From: Pseudoroseomonas aestuarii
GTDB lineage: Bacteria; Pseudomonadota; Alphaproteobacteria; Acetobacterales; Acetobacteraceae
Reading direction: 5' to 3'
DNA: 64,000 nucleotides
Assembly (NCBI RefSeq): GCF_042651065.1
Contig: NZ_JBHSCH010000009.1
Coordinates: 1 to 64,000, forward strand
Under the pieces are notes generated by a model that was not told the DNA's origin, made no database searches, and saw nothing but the letters and a program-made list of their open reading frames with translations. Position 1 is the stretch's first letter. Every line of letters starts with the position of its first letter. A program made the position numbers and the translations under genes. Positions 25,162 through 33,689 of the stretch are shown piece by piece.

Positions 25162-26301
25162 ATGTACCGTTCCGTCCAACGCCGGGCCTTGCTGGGCGCG
25201 GCTCTCGGCGCATCCCTGCCCAAGCCGGGAGCGCCCCGTGCGGCCTTCGTGCCGGATACCGGCGATGTGCCGTGGCGCCGTGCCAGGCGGCTGGGGCGGG
25301 GGGTGAATCTCAGCCTTTGGCGCGATCCGCTGGCAGCCCCGAAGGGTGAGGCGGAAGGCCGCGAGACCTTGGCTGAGATCGCGGCGCTCGGTTTTCGCCA
25401 TGTGCGGCTGCCGATCGACATGTCTCCCGCCGTCGCCGGAATGCCGCGCCGGCCGGAGGCCGCGCGGCGCCTGGCGAACCGGCTGGCGGGCGACATCGCG
25501 GCGGCGCAGGCGCGCGGGCTGGCGGTCATCCTGGACATGCACCCGCCGGACATGTTCCGTGAGCGCCTCGTGGCCGTGCCCGGCGAGCCGGAACGGTTCG
25601 CCGAGACCTGGGCGGTCATCGCCCGCTTACTGGCGCCGCTCGACCCGGAAAGCCTTGTCCTTGAGGTGCTCAACGAACCGGGCGAAGCCCTCGGGCCGCG
25701 ATGGCCCCGGCTGCAGGCCGTGCTGGTCCAGGCGATCCGCGCGGAAGCCCCCGGACACACGATCCTTGTCACCGGCGGGAATTTCTCCACGGTGGGCGAC
25801 CTCCGCCAGCTCGATCCGCTGCAGGACGGCAATCTGATCTACAGCTTCCACTGCTATACGCCGATGCTGTTCACGCATCAGGGCGCGGCGTGGGCGCAGC
25901 CCTATGCGCGTATCAAGGGCGTGCCCTATCCCCTGCGCGCCGCAGATGTCAGGGCGGCCGGGGCGGCCGCGCCCGCGGCGGACCGGCAGGCAATCGCGGC
26001 AGAGGCGCGGGAAGGTGCGGGATGGGACGGCGCCGCGCTCGAGGCCCTGCTCGCGGAAGCCGGCGAGTGGGCCAGCCAGCACGGCGTGCCGCTGGTATGC
26101 ACGGAGTTCGGCGTCTTCCGCGATGGGGGCGTGAACCTGGCCGACCGCCTGCGCTACCTCGCGGACATCCAGGCCGCCCTGTCCCGCCACGTGCAGGGCT
26201 GGACGGTGTGGGACTACAGTGGAGGGTTCGGCGTGGTGCGCCGGGGCCGGCACGGTTTGCGGGTCGACCACGCCATGCTGCGTGCCCTCGGCCTGGCCTG
26301 A
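25162..26301 (+). CDS. GH5-family glycoside hydrolase (endoglucanase/mannanase-like)
   Basis: Exported hydrolase of 379 aa. An N-terminal RRALLGAALGAS signal, possibly Tat, precedes a TIM barrel with GVNLSLWRDP, FRHVRLPID, the acid/base Glu in VLNEP (E172), a histidine pair in FHCYTPMLFTHQG and the nucleophile Glu in CTEFGVF (E315). It resembles cellulase-like GH5 proteins found with cellulose and EPS loci. The ATG at 25162 follows a GGGGAAG site; an upstream in-frame start is unlikely. It is divergent from the GH16 gene and shares an AT-rich promoter region with it. Confidence 0.9.
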   Translation: MYRSVQRRALLGAALGASLPKPGAPRAAFVPDTGDVPWRRARRLGRGVNLSLWRDPLAAPKGEAEGRETLAEIAALGFRHVRLPIDMSPAVAGMPRRPEAARRLANRLAGDIAAAQARGLAVILDMHPPDMFRERLVAVPGEPERFAETWAVIARLLAPLDPESLVLEVLNEPGEALGPRWPRLQAVLVQAIRAEAPGHTILVTGGNFSTVGDLRQLDPLQDGNLIYSFHCYTPMLFTHQGAAWAQPYARIKGVPYPLRAADVRAAGAAAPAADRQAIAAEAREGAGWDGAALEALLAEAGEWASQHGVPLVCTEFGVFRDGGVNLADRLRYLADIQAALSRHVQGWTVWDYSGGFGVVRRGRHGLRVDHAMLRALGLA

Positions 26302-26667
26302 CATCGTGCGGAGCCGAAACCTGCCAGTCCTGCGCAGGATGATGAGCGTGGACGCTTGCGCTCAGCGTCCGTTCAGCTCTGCTGAGGCGTTCTCGCGGGG
26401 ATGTGCCGGAGGGGCCTTGGAGCCTGGGCGCGGGATCCCCGATGCAGGGGATGAAGAAGCCGGCGGCGCAGTGATCAAGGCGGGGATCGGGTAGGCCGCC
26501 GAAGAATCCCGCGGCGGGCGGATGGCCGGCGCGCCATCGCCACCTGCGGCGGCCCGGTGGAGGGCAGGACCATCGCCGTGCTAGGCGTGGGCTTCAAGCC
26601 CAGCACGGACGACATACATGGCACCCGGTTCCATCATTGTTCCAGCGGCCGACCCTGAGGGGAGGAC
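26302..26667. other. Intergenic region holding a decayed gene
   Basis: There is no intact gene in these 366 bases. The right half contains a fragment similar to the C-terminal third of UDP-glucose 6-dehydrogenase (listed separately); the left part shows nothing recognisable. A GGGGAGGAC ribosome site for the next gene is at the right end. Confidence 0.6.
26503..26640 (+). pseudogene. Remnant of UDP-glucose 6-dehydrogenase (ugd)
   Basis: One frame reads RRAIATCGGPVEGRTIAVLG followed by VGFKPSTDDI, which closely matches the start of the C-terminal domain of UDP-glucose dehydrogenases (ACGGSV-GKTIAVLGLTFKPNTDDMR). The homology stops within a few residues (HGTRFHH) and there is no start codon, catalytic cysteine or N-terminal domain. 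A possible frameshift near 26530 precedes it. It lies directly before a UDP-glucuronate epimerase gene, the normal pathway partner, so a ugd-epimerase pair has probably lost its first gene by deletion. Confidence 0.6.
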
Positions 26668-27678
26668 ATGAAGCGCATTCTCGTCACCGGCGCTGCGGGC
26701 TTCGTCGGCCGTGCAGTGAGCGTGCAGCTCCTGCAGGATGGGTTCGAGGTTCTGGGCCTCGACAATCTGACCCCCTACTACGATACGCGGCTGAAGGAAG
26801 CGCGCCTGCAGGATCTGGCCGGCCGGCCGGGCTTCGCCTTCGAGCGCATCGACCTCGCCGGCGCGGCGGCAACCCGCGCGGCATTCGAGCGGTTCGCACC
26901 GGATGCCGTGGTGCATCTGGCGGCCCAGGCGGGCGTGCGCTACTCGCTTGAAAATCCTGCCGCCTACACATCCTCCAACATCGACGGCTTCCTGTCGGTC
27001 CTGGAAGCCTGCCGGGCTTTTCCGGTGCGCCACCTGGTCTACGCGTCCTCCTCCTCAGTCTACGGCAGCAACAGCAAGGTGCCATTCTCCGAAAGCGACC
27101 CGGTGGATCGGCCGGTCTCGCTCTACGCCGCGACCAAGCGCGCGAACGAGCTGATGGCGCAAACCTACAGCCACCTGTTCCGCATTCCCGCCTCCGGCTT
27201 GCGCTTCTTCACGGTCTATGGACCCTGGGGCAGGCCGGACATGGCTTATTACAAGTTCACCGACGCGATCTTTGCCGGGCGCTCCATCGACATCTACAAT
27301 CATGGCCGGATGGAACGCGATTTCACCTATATCGATGAGGTGGTGGAGGCGATCCGGCGCCTGGTGGTGCAGCCGCCCGCCGACCGTGTCGCCACGGCCG
27401 GCGAGCCGGGGCGGATCGATCCTGGCGTGCCCCATCGCATCTTCAACATCGGCAACCACACGCCGGTGAAGCTGGATCGTTTCATCGACGTGCTGGAGAA
27501 CATCATCGGTCGCAAGGCAGAGCGGCGGATGCTGCCGATGCAGCCTGGCGATGTGGAACGGACTTACGCCGATGTCTCCGCCTTGCAGGCGGCGGTACGC
27601 TTCGCGCCGGTCACCCCGATCGAGGAAGGGCTGGCACGGTTCGTCAGCTGGTACCGCGGCTATAATCGCCTGAACTGA
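26668..27678 (+). CDS. UDP-glucuronate 4-epimerase (extended SDR)
   Basis: Interconverts UDP-glucuronate and UDP-galacturonate, giving an acidic sugar donor for EPS or LPS (336 aa). The Rossmann motif is TGAAGFVG (7-14); other features are the catalytic SSS and YAATK, and the group-specific GLRFFTVYGPWGRPDMA and FTYIDEVVEAI. The sequence NLTPYYDTRLKEARL is typical of the GlcA epimerase (LpsL/Cap1J) branch rather than GalE. A strong GGGGAGGAC site precedes the ATG. The UDP-glucose dehydrogenase expected beside it survives only as a fragment, so UDP-glucuronate must come from another locus. Confidence 0.9.
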   Translation: MKRILVTGAAGFVGRAVSVQLLQDGFEVLGLDNLTPYYDTRLKEARLQDLAGRPGFAFERIDLAGAAATRAAFERFAPDAVVHLAAQAGVRYSLENPAAYTSSNIDGFLSVLEACRAFPVRHLVYASSSSVYGSNSKVPFSESDPVDRPVSLYAATKRANELMAQTYSHLFRIPASGLRFFTVYGPWGRPDMAYYKFTDAIFAGRSIDIYNHGRMERDFTYIDEVVEAIRRLVVQPPADRVATAGEPGRIDPGVPHRIFNIGNHTPVKLDRFIDVLENIIGRKAERRMLPMQPGDVERTYADVSALQAAVRFAPVTPIEEGLARFVSWYRGYNRLN

Positions 27679-28039
27679 GCCGGAGCCTGCCGGCCGGGCT
27701 GGTGCGGGCCCGGAGACCATAAGCGGCACCCTGGGGTGTCGGGCTCAGGGCCGGCATGGGTGCCTCTTATGCTACGATCCTGCTGCCATGGCTGACCTGT
27801 TCCGCGAGGCCGGAGCGCCCTGCCGCATAACGCGCCTGATCCATCATCCCGGCACCGACGCGGGATGGAGTCGGCTATCGGAACCCGCCAATGAGCCGGA
27901 GCCGAGCAAAAGTTAGGAATAAGTTCACAAACCCCGCATGGAAGCAATGCAGTTGCCGGGCTCCGGTCGCGGCGTGAGCAGCATTCTGCTTTATAATGCA
28001 CGGATGGATAGGCGCTTCGCGCCCGGAGAGGATTTCCTG
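27679..28039. other. Intergenic region before kdsA
   Basis: About 360 bases with no gene I can support. Frames extending upstream of kdsA lack a ribosome site. The stretch 27900-28000 is relatively AT-rich and is the probable kdsA promoter region. Confidence 0.5.
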
Positions 28040-28888
28040 ATGGATACCAACAGCATTGTTGAAGCCGGTTCCGTGCGGTTCGGCAACAGGCTGCCGATTG
28101 CCCTGATCGCTGGTCCCTGCCAGCTGGAGAGCCGGGCGCATGCACTGGAAATGGCTTCCGCTCTGAAGGAGATCTCCACGCGGCTCGGCATCGGCCTCGT
28201 CTACAAGACCAGCTTCGACAAGGCCAACCGCACCAGCGCCAGTGCGCAGCGTGGCCTGGGCATGGAGAGGTCCCTCCCCATCTTCGCCGAGATCCGCGAA
28301 AGCCTGGGCCTGCCCGTGCTGACCGACGTGCATGACGCGGCCCAGTGTGCGCCCGTCGCCGAGGCGGTGGACATCCTGCAGATCCCGGCCTTCCTGTGCC
28401 GCCAGACCGACCTGCTGCTGGCCGCCGCCGCCACGGGGCGCGCCGTCAACGTCAAGAAGGGCCAGTTCCTGGCGCCGTGGGACATGGTGAACGTGGTCGA
28501 GAAGCTGACCGGCGCCGGCAACCCGAACGTGCTGCTCACCGACCGCGGCACCAGCTTCGGCTACAACACCCTGGTCTCCGACTTCCGCGGCCTGCCGATC
28601 ATGGCCCGCACCGGCGCGCCCGTCATCTTCGATGCCACGCATTCGGTGCAGCAGCCCGGCGGCCTCGGCGGCTCCTCCGGCGGGCAGCGCGAGTTCGTCC
28701 CCGTCCTGGCGCGCGCCGCCGTCGCCGTCGGTGTCGCCGGCCTCTTCATCGAGACCCACCAGGACCCCGATCGCGCGCCCTCCGACGGCCCCAACATGGT
28801 GCCGCTGCGCCAGTTCGAGGGGCTGCTGCGCGAGCTGCAGGCGATCGACCGACTGACCAAGGCCCGGCCGGAGCAGACGGCCGCATGA
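28040..28888 (+). CDS. kdsA: 3-deoxy-8-phosphooctulonate synthase (Kdo-8-P synthase)
   Basis: Condenses phosphoenolpyruvate with arabinose-5-phosphate to Kdo-8-phosphate, the committed step of Kdo synthesis for LPS or capsule. The 282-aa product shows IALIAGPCQLESR, YKTSFDKANRTS, VLTDVHD, QIPAFLCRQTDLL, NVKKGQFLAPWDM and FDATHSVQQPGG, all typical. An asparagine or cysteine at the metal position decides metal dependence; I did not resolve this. The ATG at 28040 follows GAGAGGA; longer in-frame versions have no site. First gene of kdsA-kdsB-kdsD. Confidence 0.96.
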   Translation: MDTNSIVEAGSVRFGNRLPIALIAGPCQLESRAHALEMASALKEISTRLGIGLVYKTSFDKANRTSASAQRGLGMERSLPIFAEIRESLGLPVLTDVHDAAQCAPVAEAVDILQIPAFLCRQTDLLLAAAATGRAVNVKKGQFLAPWDMVNVVEKLTGAGNPNVLLTDRGTSFGYNTLVSDFRGLPIMARTGAPVIFDATHSVQQPGGLGGSSGGQREFVPVLARAAVAVGVAGLFIETHQDPDRAPSDGPNMVPLRQFEGLLRELQAIDRLTKARPEQTAA

Positions 28889-29625
28889 ACCCCGTCATCC
28901 TGATCCCGGCCCGCCTCGCCGCCACCCGCCTGCCGGACAAGCCCCTGGCCGACATCCATGGCGAGGCGATGATCGTCCATGTCTGGCGCCGCGCCGTCGA
29001 GGCGGATCTCGCGCCCATCTGGGTGGCCACCGACACGCCGGCCATCGCCGAGGCGGTGCGGGCCGCCGGCGGCCAGGCGGTGATGACCGCCGCCGGCCAT
29101 CCTTCCGGCTCCGACCGCGTCTGCGAGGCGCTGGGCCGCATCGACCCCGACCGCCGCTTCGACGCCGTGATCAACCTGCAGGGCGACCTGCCCACCGTGG
29201 CCGCGGCCACGCTGCGCGCCGCGGCCGCCCCGCTGGCCGACAGGGAGGTGGCCATCGGCACCGCCGTCGCCCCGATCGTGCTGGAGGAGGAGCGCACCGC
29301 CTCCAGCGTCGTCAAGATGGTCGGCAGCCCGCTGGGCGGCGGTCGCTTCCGCGCCCTCTACTTCACCCGCGCCACGGCGCCCTGGGGCGAGGGGCCGCTC
29401 TACCACCACATCGGCCTCTATGCCTGGCGCCGCGCCGCGCTCGAGCGCTTCGTCACCCTCGCCCCCTCCACGCTCGAGTTGCGCGAGAAGCTCGAGCAGC
29501 TGCGCGCGCTGGAGGATGGCATGCGCATCGACGCCATGCAGGTGGCCGAGGTGCCGCTCGGCGTCGACACGCCCCATGACCTCGAGCGCGCGCGCGCGCT
29601 CCTGGCGCGGCCGGCCACGGCCTGA
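28885..29625 (+). CDS. kdsB: CMP-Kdo synthetase (3-deoxy-manno-octulosonate cytidylyltransferase)
   Basis: Activates Kdo with CTP to CMP-Kdo for transfer to lipid A or capsule. The 246-aa protein has the nucleotide-binding start VILIPARLAATRLPDKPLADI, the metal/nucleotide motif NLQGDLPTV and the C-terminal HHIGLYAWRRAALERFV...EKLEQLRALEDG signature. Its ATG overlaps the kdsA stop (ATGA), so the two are translated together. Confidence 0.96.
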   Translation: MNPVILIPARLAATRLPDKPLADIHGEAMIVHVWRRAVEADLAPIWVATDTPAIAEAVRAAGGQAVMTAAGHPSGSDRVCEALGRIDPDRRFDAVINLQGDLPTVAAATLRAAAAPLADREVAIGTAVAPIVLEEERTASSVVKMVGSPLGGGRFRALYFTRATAPWGEGPLYHHIGLYAWRRAALERFVTLAPSTLELREKLEQLRALEDGMRIDAMQVAEVPLGVDTPHDLERARALLARPATA

Positions 29626-29642
29626 ACAGCAGGAGAGACGAC

Positions 29643-30644
29643 ATGGCACCGCTGGAAAGCGCGCTGGAGGCCACCTCCCCCTTGCAGGCCGCGCGCGAGA
29701 CGCTGGAGGTCGAGACCAGCGGCCTCGCGGCGCTGCGTGCCGCCTTCGACGGGCCGCTGGGCGACAGCTTCACCCAGGCCATCGGCACCATCCAGAAGGC
29801 GCAGGCAAAGAGCGGCCGCGTCATCGTCACCGGCATGGGCAAGTCCGGCCATGTCGGGCGCAAGATCGCGGCCACGCTGGCTTCCACCGGCACGCCCTCG
29901 CACTTCGTCCACCCCGCCGAGGCCAGCCATGGCGATCTCGGCATGATCCAGCACGAGGACGCCGTCCTCGCCCTCTCCTGGTCCGGCGAGGCGCCCGAGC
30001 TGTCCGACATCATCGTCTACTGCAAGCGCTTCGGGGTGCCGCTGATCGCCATCACCTCGCGCGCCGCCAGCGCCCTTGGCAGCGCCGCCGACGTGCCGCT
30101 GATCCTGCCGGCGATGCCGGAGGCCTGCCCCAACGGCCTGGCTCCCACCACCTCCACCACCATGCAGATGGCGATGGGCGACGCCATCGCCGTCGCCCTG
30201 CTCTCGCTGCGGCGCTTCAGCGCGCAGGATTTCCGCCAGTTCCACCCGGGCGGCAAGCTGGGCGCCAAGCTGCGCAAGGCGCGCGACCTGATGCATGGCG
30301 GAGAGAACATGCCCCTGGTCCGCTCCGGGGTCAGGCTCTCGGAGGCCATCGTCGAGATGACCTCCAAGCGCTTCGGCGTCACCGGCGTGCTCGATGGCGC
30401 AGGGCATCTCATCGGCGTCGTCACCGACGGCGATCTGCGCCGCGCCTTCACCCAGGGCTTCGTCGACAGCCTAGTGGACGACATCATGACGCGGTCGCCG
30501 CGCACCATCCACCCCGCCATGCTGGCATCCGCCCTGCTCGCCGAGCTCAGCAACAGCGCCATCACCAGCGCCTTCGTGGTCGAGGACAGGGTGCCGGTCG
30601 GCATCGTCCACATCCACGACCTCCTGCGCGCCGGCGTCGTCTGA
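29643..30644 (+). CDS. kdsD: Arabinose-5-phosphate isomerase KdsD/KpsF
   Basis: Converts ribulose-5-phosphate to arabinose-5-phosphate, the substrate of KdsA. The 333-aa product has a SIS domain (about 50-180; VIVTGMGKSGHVGRKIAATLASTGTPS, HGDLGMI, PTTSTTMQMAMGDA) and two CBS domains (about 215-330). GGAGAG lies shortly before the ATG and 17 bases follow kdsB. With kdsA and kdsB it gives a self-sufficient route from ribulose-5-P to CMP-Kdo apart from the KdsC phosphatase. Confidence 0.95.
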   Translation: MAPLESALEATSPLQAARETLEVETSGLAALRAAFDGPLGDSFTQAIGTIQKAQAKSGRVIVTGMGKSGHVGRKIAATLASTGTPSHFVHPAEASHGDLGMIQHEDAVLALSWSGEAPELSDIIVYCKRFGVPLIAITSRAASALGSAADVPLILPAMPEACPNGLAPTTSTTMQMAMGDAIAVALLSLRRFSAQDFRQFHPGGKLGAKLRKARDLMHGGENMPLVRSGVRLSEAIVEMTSKRFGVTGVLDGAGHLIGVVTDGDLRRAFTQGFVDSLVDDIMTRSPRTIHPAMLASALLAELSNSAITSAFVVEDRVPVGIVHIHDLLRAGVV

Positions 30645-30665
30645 CGCCCGCCATGGCTCGCGCCG

Positions 30666-32618
30666 TCAGGGAGATGCCGGACGCCGTGCGTCCTGATCGG
30701 CTTCCTCCACGGCGGCGCGGGCACAGGCGAGCACCGCATCCCGCAGCGTCCTGACGATGTGCCGGGCTTCGAGGTTGTCCTGCAGCCTTTCGTCAAGCCC
30801 GGCCTCCTGCCCCGTCCAGATGCCGGCGACAATCGGCGTCTGCGGCAAGACCTGCCGCAGGCGGCGCAGCAGGTAGCGCAGATGCGACGGCGCGCCCGGC
30901 ATCTGCACGACACAGACGCAGACCATCAGCGCGCCCCGGGTGTCCAGCCGCGCAATGTCGCGCCGCGACACCGCCGCATGCGGCACCACCCGGGCGCCGA
31001 GGCCATGCTTGCCCAGGATCTGCGCCAGCAGCAGGGCGGAAATCTCGTCCAGCGGCCCGCGGCCGGCCACGCACAGCACCGCTCCCTCGGCCCGCCATGG
31101 TGGCGGGATGTCCCGCGCGTCCGGCAGCTTCATCGGCACAGGCGCGGGCAGGCGCTGCTCGGCCGAGGAGAGCCGCAGGATCCGCCCGCCATTGCCGCTG
31201 GGCGGCACGGCCGGCGGGTCGACATCCGGCAGCTCGCCCAGCCCTTCCGCGAGATCCTGCACCGCCTCGCGGATGCGGGCGAGCTGGCCGGGCGTGACCA
31301 GCCCGCGGCGCACATCGCTGGCGGCGAGCGCCAGGCCCTTCAGCGCCACCTCGTCGTAGTAGGAGCAGAGCGAGCGCTCGCGCAGCAGCAGCTCCGCCTG
31401 CTCCTGCACCTCGTCCGGGTCGCCGGCGAGGGCGCGCTGGTAGAAATTCTCCACCGGCGTCAGGGCCGGGCGGTCGCCCAGCAGCACGTCGAGGAATTCC
31501 AGCCGGTCGACATGCCGGCCCAGGACCACCAGGCACAGCGTCAGCGGGGTCGCGATGATCAACCCGATCGGGCCCCAGATCCAACTCCAGAAGATCGCCG
31601 CCACCACGACTGAGACGGGGGACATCCCCGTGCTGTGGCCATAGGCCAGCGGCTCCACCACATGGGCGATCAAGGGCTCGATGGCGAGGAACAGCACCGC
31701 GGTCCAGAGCGCCATGGACCAGCCAGGATCCACCGCCGCGGCCACCCCGATCGGTAGCACCGCGCCCAGCACTGCGCCGACATAGGGAACGAAGCGCAGC
31801 AGCGCCGCGAGCAGCCCCCAGAGCAGCGGGCTCGGCACGCCGATCAGCAGCAGCCCGGCGGCGATGACGGCGCCGAAGCCCAGGTTGATGGAAAGCTGCG
31901 CCAGGAAAAAGCGGCTGAGCCGGTATGCGGCGTCATCCATCGCCACGGTGGTGCGGTGCAGATCGGTGGAGCCGAACAGGCGGATCAACCGGTCGCGCAG
32001 GTCTTCCCGCTGCACCAGGATGAACACCGTGACCACCAGGACGATGCCGGTCTGCGCCAGCGGCCCGGCCAGGGGCGAGAGCAGGTTGGTCGCCATCTGG
32101 CCCGGCGTGAGGGCAGGTTCCAGCACCTCGACCCGCACCGGCGGCGGTTCCGTGCCCCCCTGCGGGGTGACGGGCGGCACGACGGAGGGGGCCGTGCGCG
32201 TGGCCTCCCCGCCGATCCGTTCCAGCACCTCGCCCAGGCGCCCCACCGTCATCTGCCGGAGGGTGTCGATCTTCTGCTGCAGGCTGTGCTGGTAGAGCGG
32301 CAGGCTCTGCGCCAGCTCCGCCAGCTGGGCGCCGATGACGATCCCGGCCGCCACCAGGACACCGATCGCGACCAGCACCGCCAGGATCACCGAGCCGACC
32401 CGACCCAGCCTGGCCCGCCGCAGCAGCCGCACCAGCGGAGACAGGACGAGGCTGAGCAGGATGGCCAGCGTGACCGGGATCAGCACGTCCCGCCCGAGGT
32501 AGAGGCCCGCCACCACCACGACGGCTCCGGCCAGGGTTGTCAGGCTTCGTATGTCGGGAGCCTCGGCGGGCGCGACCTTGGCCGATGGTGCCGCGTCGGA
32601 AATTCGGATGTCGGGCAT
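30666..32618 (-). CDS. AI-2E/PerM-family membrane protein with C-terminal cytoplasmic domain (paralog 1)
   Basis: Integral membrane protein of 650 aa. The N-terminal 390 residues are a PerM/AI-2E transporter domain with about eight helices, a periplasmic insertion (110-190) and conserved ILVQREDLRDRLIRLFG, AAYRLSRFFLAQLSINLGFG and WSWIWGPIGLIIATPLTLCLVVLGRHV. The remaining 260 residues are soluble, ending in a Rossmann-like module (VLCVAGRGPLDEISALLLAQ...LRYLLRRLRQVLPQTPIVAGIW). A second protein of identical layout lies at 55265-57103. The transported substrate is unknown; the AI-2 name is historical. Start 32618 has GGAGG ten bases before it; ATG 32675 has none. Confidence 0.88.
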   Translation of the reverse strand: MPDIRISDAAPSAKVAPAEAPDIRSLTTLAGAVVVVAGLYLGRDVLIPVTLAILLSLVLSPLVRLLRRARLGRVGSVILAVLVAIGVLVAAGIVIGAQLAELAQSLPLYQHSLQQKIDTLRQMTVGRLGEVLERIGGEATRTAPSVVPPVTPQGGTEPPPVRVEVLEPALTPGQMATNLLSPLAGPLAQTGIVLVVTVFILVQREDLRDRLIRLFGSTDLHRTTVAMDDAAYRLSRFFLAQLSINLGFGAVIAAGLLLIGVPSPLLWGLLAALLRFVPYVGAVLGAVLPIGVAAAVDPGWSMALWTAVLFLAIEPLIAHVVEPLAYGHSTGMSPVSVVVAAIFWSWIWGPIGLIIATPLTLCLVVLGRHVDRLEFLDVLLGDRPALTPVENFYQRALAGDPDEVQEQAELLLRERSLCSYYDEVALKGLALAASDVRRGLVTPGQLARIREAVQDLAEGLGELPDVDPPAVPPSGNGGRILRLSSAEQRLPAPVPMKLPDARDIPPPWRAEGAVLCVAGRGPLDEISALLLAQILGKHGLGARVVPHAAVSRRDIARLDTRGALMVCVCVVQMPGAPSHLRYLLRRLRQVLPQTPIVAGIWTGQEAGLDERLQDNLEARHIVRTLRDAVLACARAAVEEADQDARRPASP

Positions 32619-32721
32619 GCGCTCAGTGCCTCCGGCTCGGGTATGGAGCGGGAGCTCCTGCGCGGTAAACGCCATGGTGGCGCTAACGGCTGAGTCGGAG
32701 GCGAAATTTCCCGGGCCGGGT

Positions 32722-32737
32722 GTGGACTTTGCCGACC
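32722..32737 (-). repeat. Outlying iteron downstream of repA
   Basis: The reverse complement reads GGTCGGCAAAGTCCAC, identical to the iteron at 34023-34038. It lies just beyond the replicase stop, so the iteron family brackets repA. It may serve incompatibility or copy control. Confidence 0.85.
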
Positions 32738-32746
32738 CGGTACGTC

Positions 32747-33685
32747 TCAGCGCGTCAGCTTGCGCACGGGCGGCGGCGAGGGCTGCAGCAGCAGCCCGTC
32801 CGGGGTCAGCGTCACCCGGGCGTCGCGATAGACCGCCTGGGCCAGTTGCAGGTTCTCGGTGAAGGCGGCCTTGAAGTGCTTGCGCAGCCGGATGCCGGCG
32901 CCGAACTGCGTTGCCAGGGCACCCCAGCTCACCATCTTGTCGCCCTGCAGGGCATGCAGGCGGTAGGCGAGCCAGCAATAGACATCGAGCGCCATCGAGG
33001 AATTGCGGATGTGCCGGATCGCCGCCTCGTCCAGCGGCACCGCGTGCTGGCGCAGCTGGTGGAAGAAGCTCTCCGACAGGCGGGCCGTCTCGACGAAGAG
33101 ATCCCCCTGCCCCGCCGCGCTGTTCGTCGGGTCGTCGACGAACATGGCGATGTCGACGATGTTCTGGTTGACCAGCACGGTCGCGCCGTTGCGCGTGAAG
33201 TGGAAGGACAGGCGGCAGCGGCTGATGCGGTCGGCCTGCTCCCGCACCAGCTTCGTGGTCTTGCCGCCCACGGACACCCCGAGCCGGCCCAGGAAGTCGC
33301 GCAGCGACCGGCCGAGCTGGATGTCCCGCGACCCCGTCCGCAGCGCCTCGGATTGCAGGTAGATCAGGATCAGCCGGGCGATGGCGCCGAAAGGCACGCC
33401 GACATGGCAAGGCGTGCCGTCCGCCTTCAGCCTGACGCCCGGTTCGACCAGCAGCGTCATGCTGTCCGTCTCGAGCTTCCAGATCGCGCTGTCATCCTGC
33501 GGGCGGCGGTGCGGCAGCGCTGTCTGGCACCATCCGGAATGGATGTAGCCGGTGCCCATCTCCTCATCAGACGACCAGGACGCCGCTGCCTCCACGATGC
33601 GGGGCGCACGCCGGCCGTCCAGCAGGTCACGGGTGGCCTGCCGCCCATAGGCTTCGATGAGATGATGAACCTTGCCCATGACCAT
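32747..33685 (-). CDS. repA: Plasmid replication initiator, RepA_C family
   Basis: Replication protein of about 312 aa from the 'plasmid encoded RepA' family (PF04796), used by many alphaproteobacterial plasmids. Characteristic parts are MGTGYIHSGWCQTALPHRRP, VGVPFGAIARLILIYLQSEAL, LGRSLRDFLGRLGVSVGG and VPLDEAAIRHIRNSSMALDVYCWLAYRLHAL followed by WGALATQFGAG. It should bind the neighbouring 16-bp iterons and open the AT-rich stretch next to them. Start uncertain: in-frame TTG 33706, ATG 33685 and ATG 33679, none with a clear ribosome site. It follows parA and parB on the same strand. Confidence 0.92.
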   Translation of the reverse strand: MVMGKVHHLIEAYGRQATRDLLDGRRAPRIVEAAASWSSDEEMGTGYIHSGWCQTALPHRRPQDDSAIWKLETDSMTLLVEPGVRLKADGTPCHVGVPFGAIARLILIYLQSEALRTGSRDIQLGRSLRDFLGRLGVSVGGKTTKLVREQADRISRCRLSFHFTRNGATVLVNQNIVDIAMFVDDPTNSAAGQGDLFVETARLSESFFHQLRQHAVPLDEAAIRHIRNSSMALDVYCWLAYRLHALQGDKMVSWGALATQFGAGIRLRKHFKAAFTENLQLAQAVYRDARVTLTPDGLLLQPSPPPVRKLTR

Positions 33686-33689
33686 CCGC

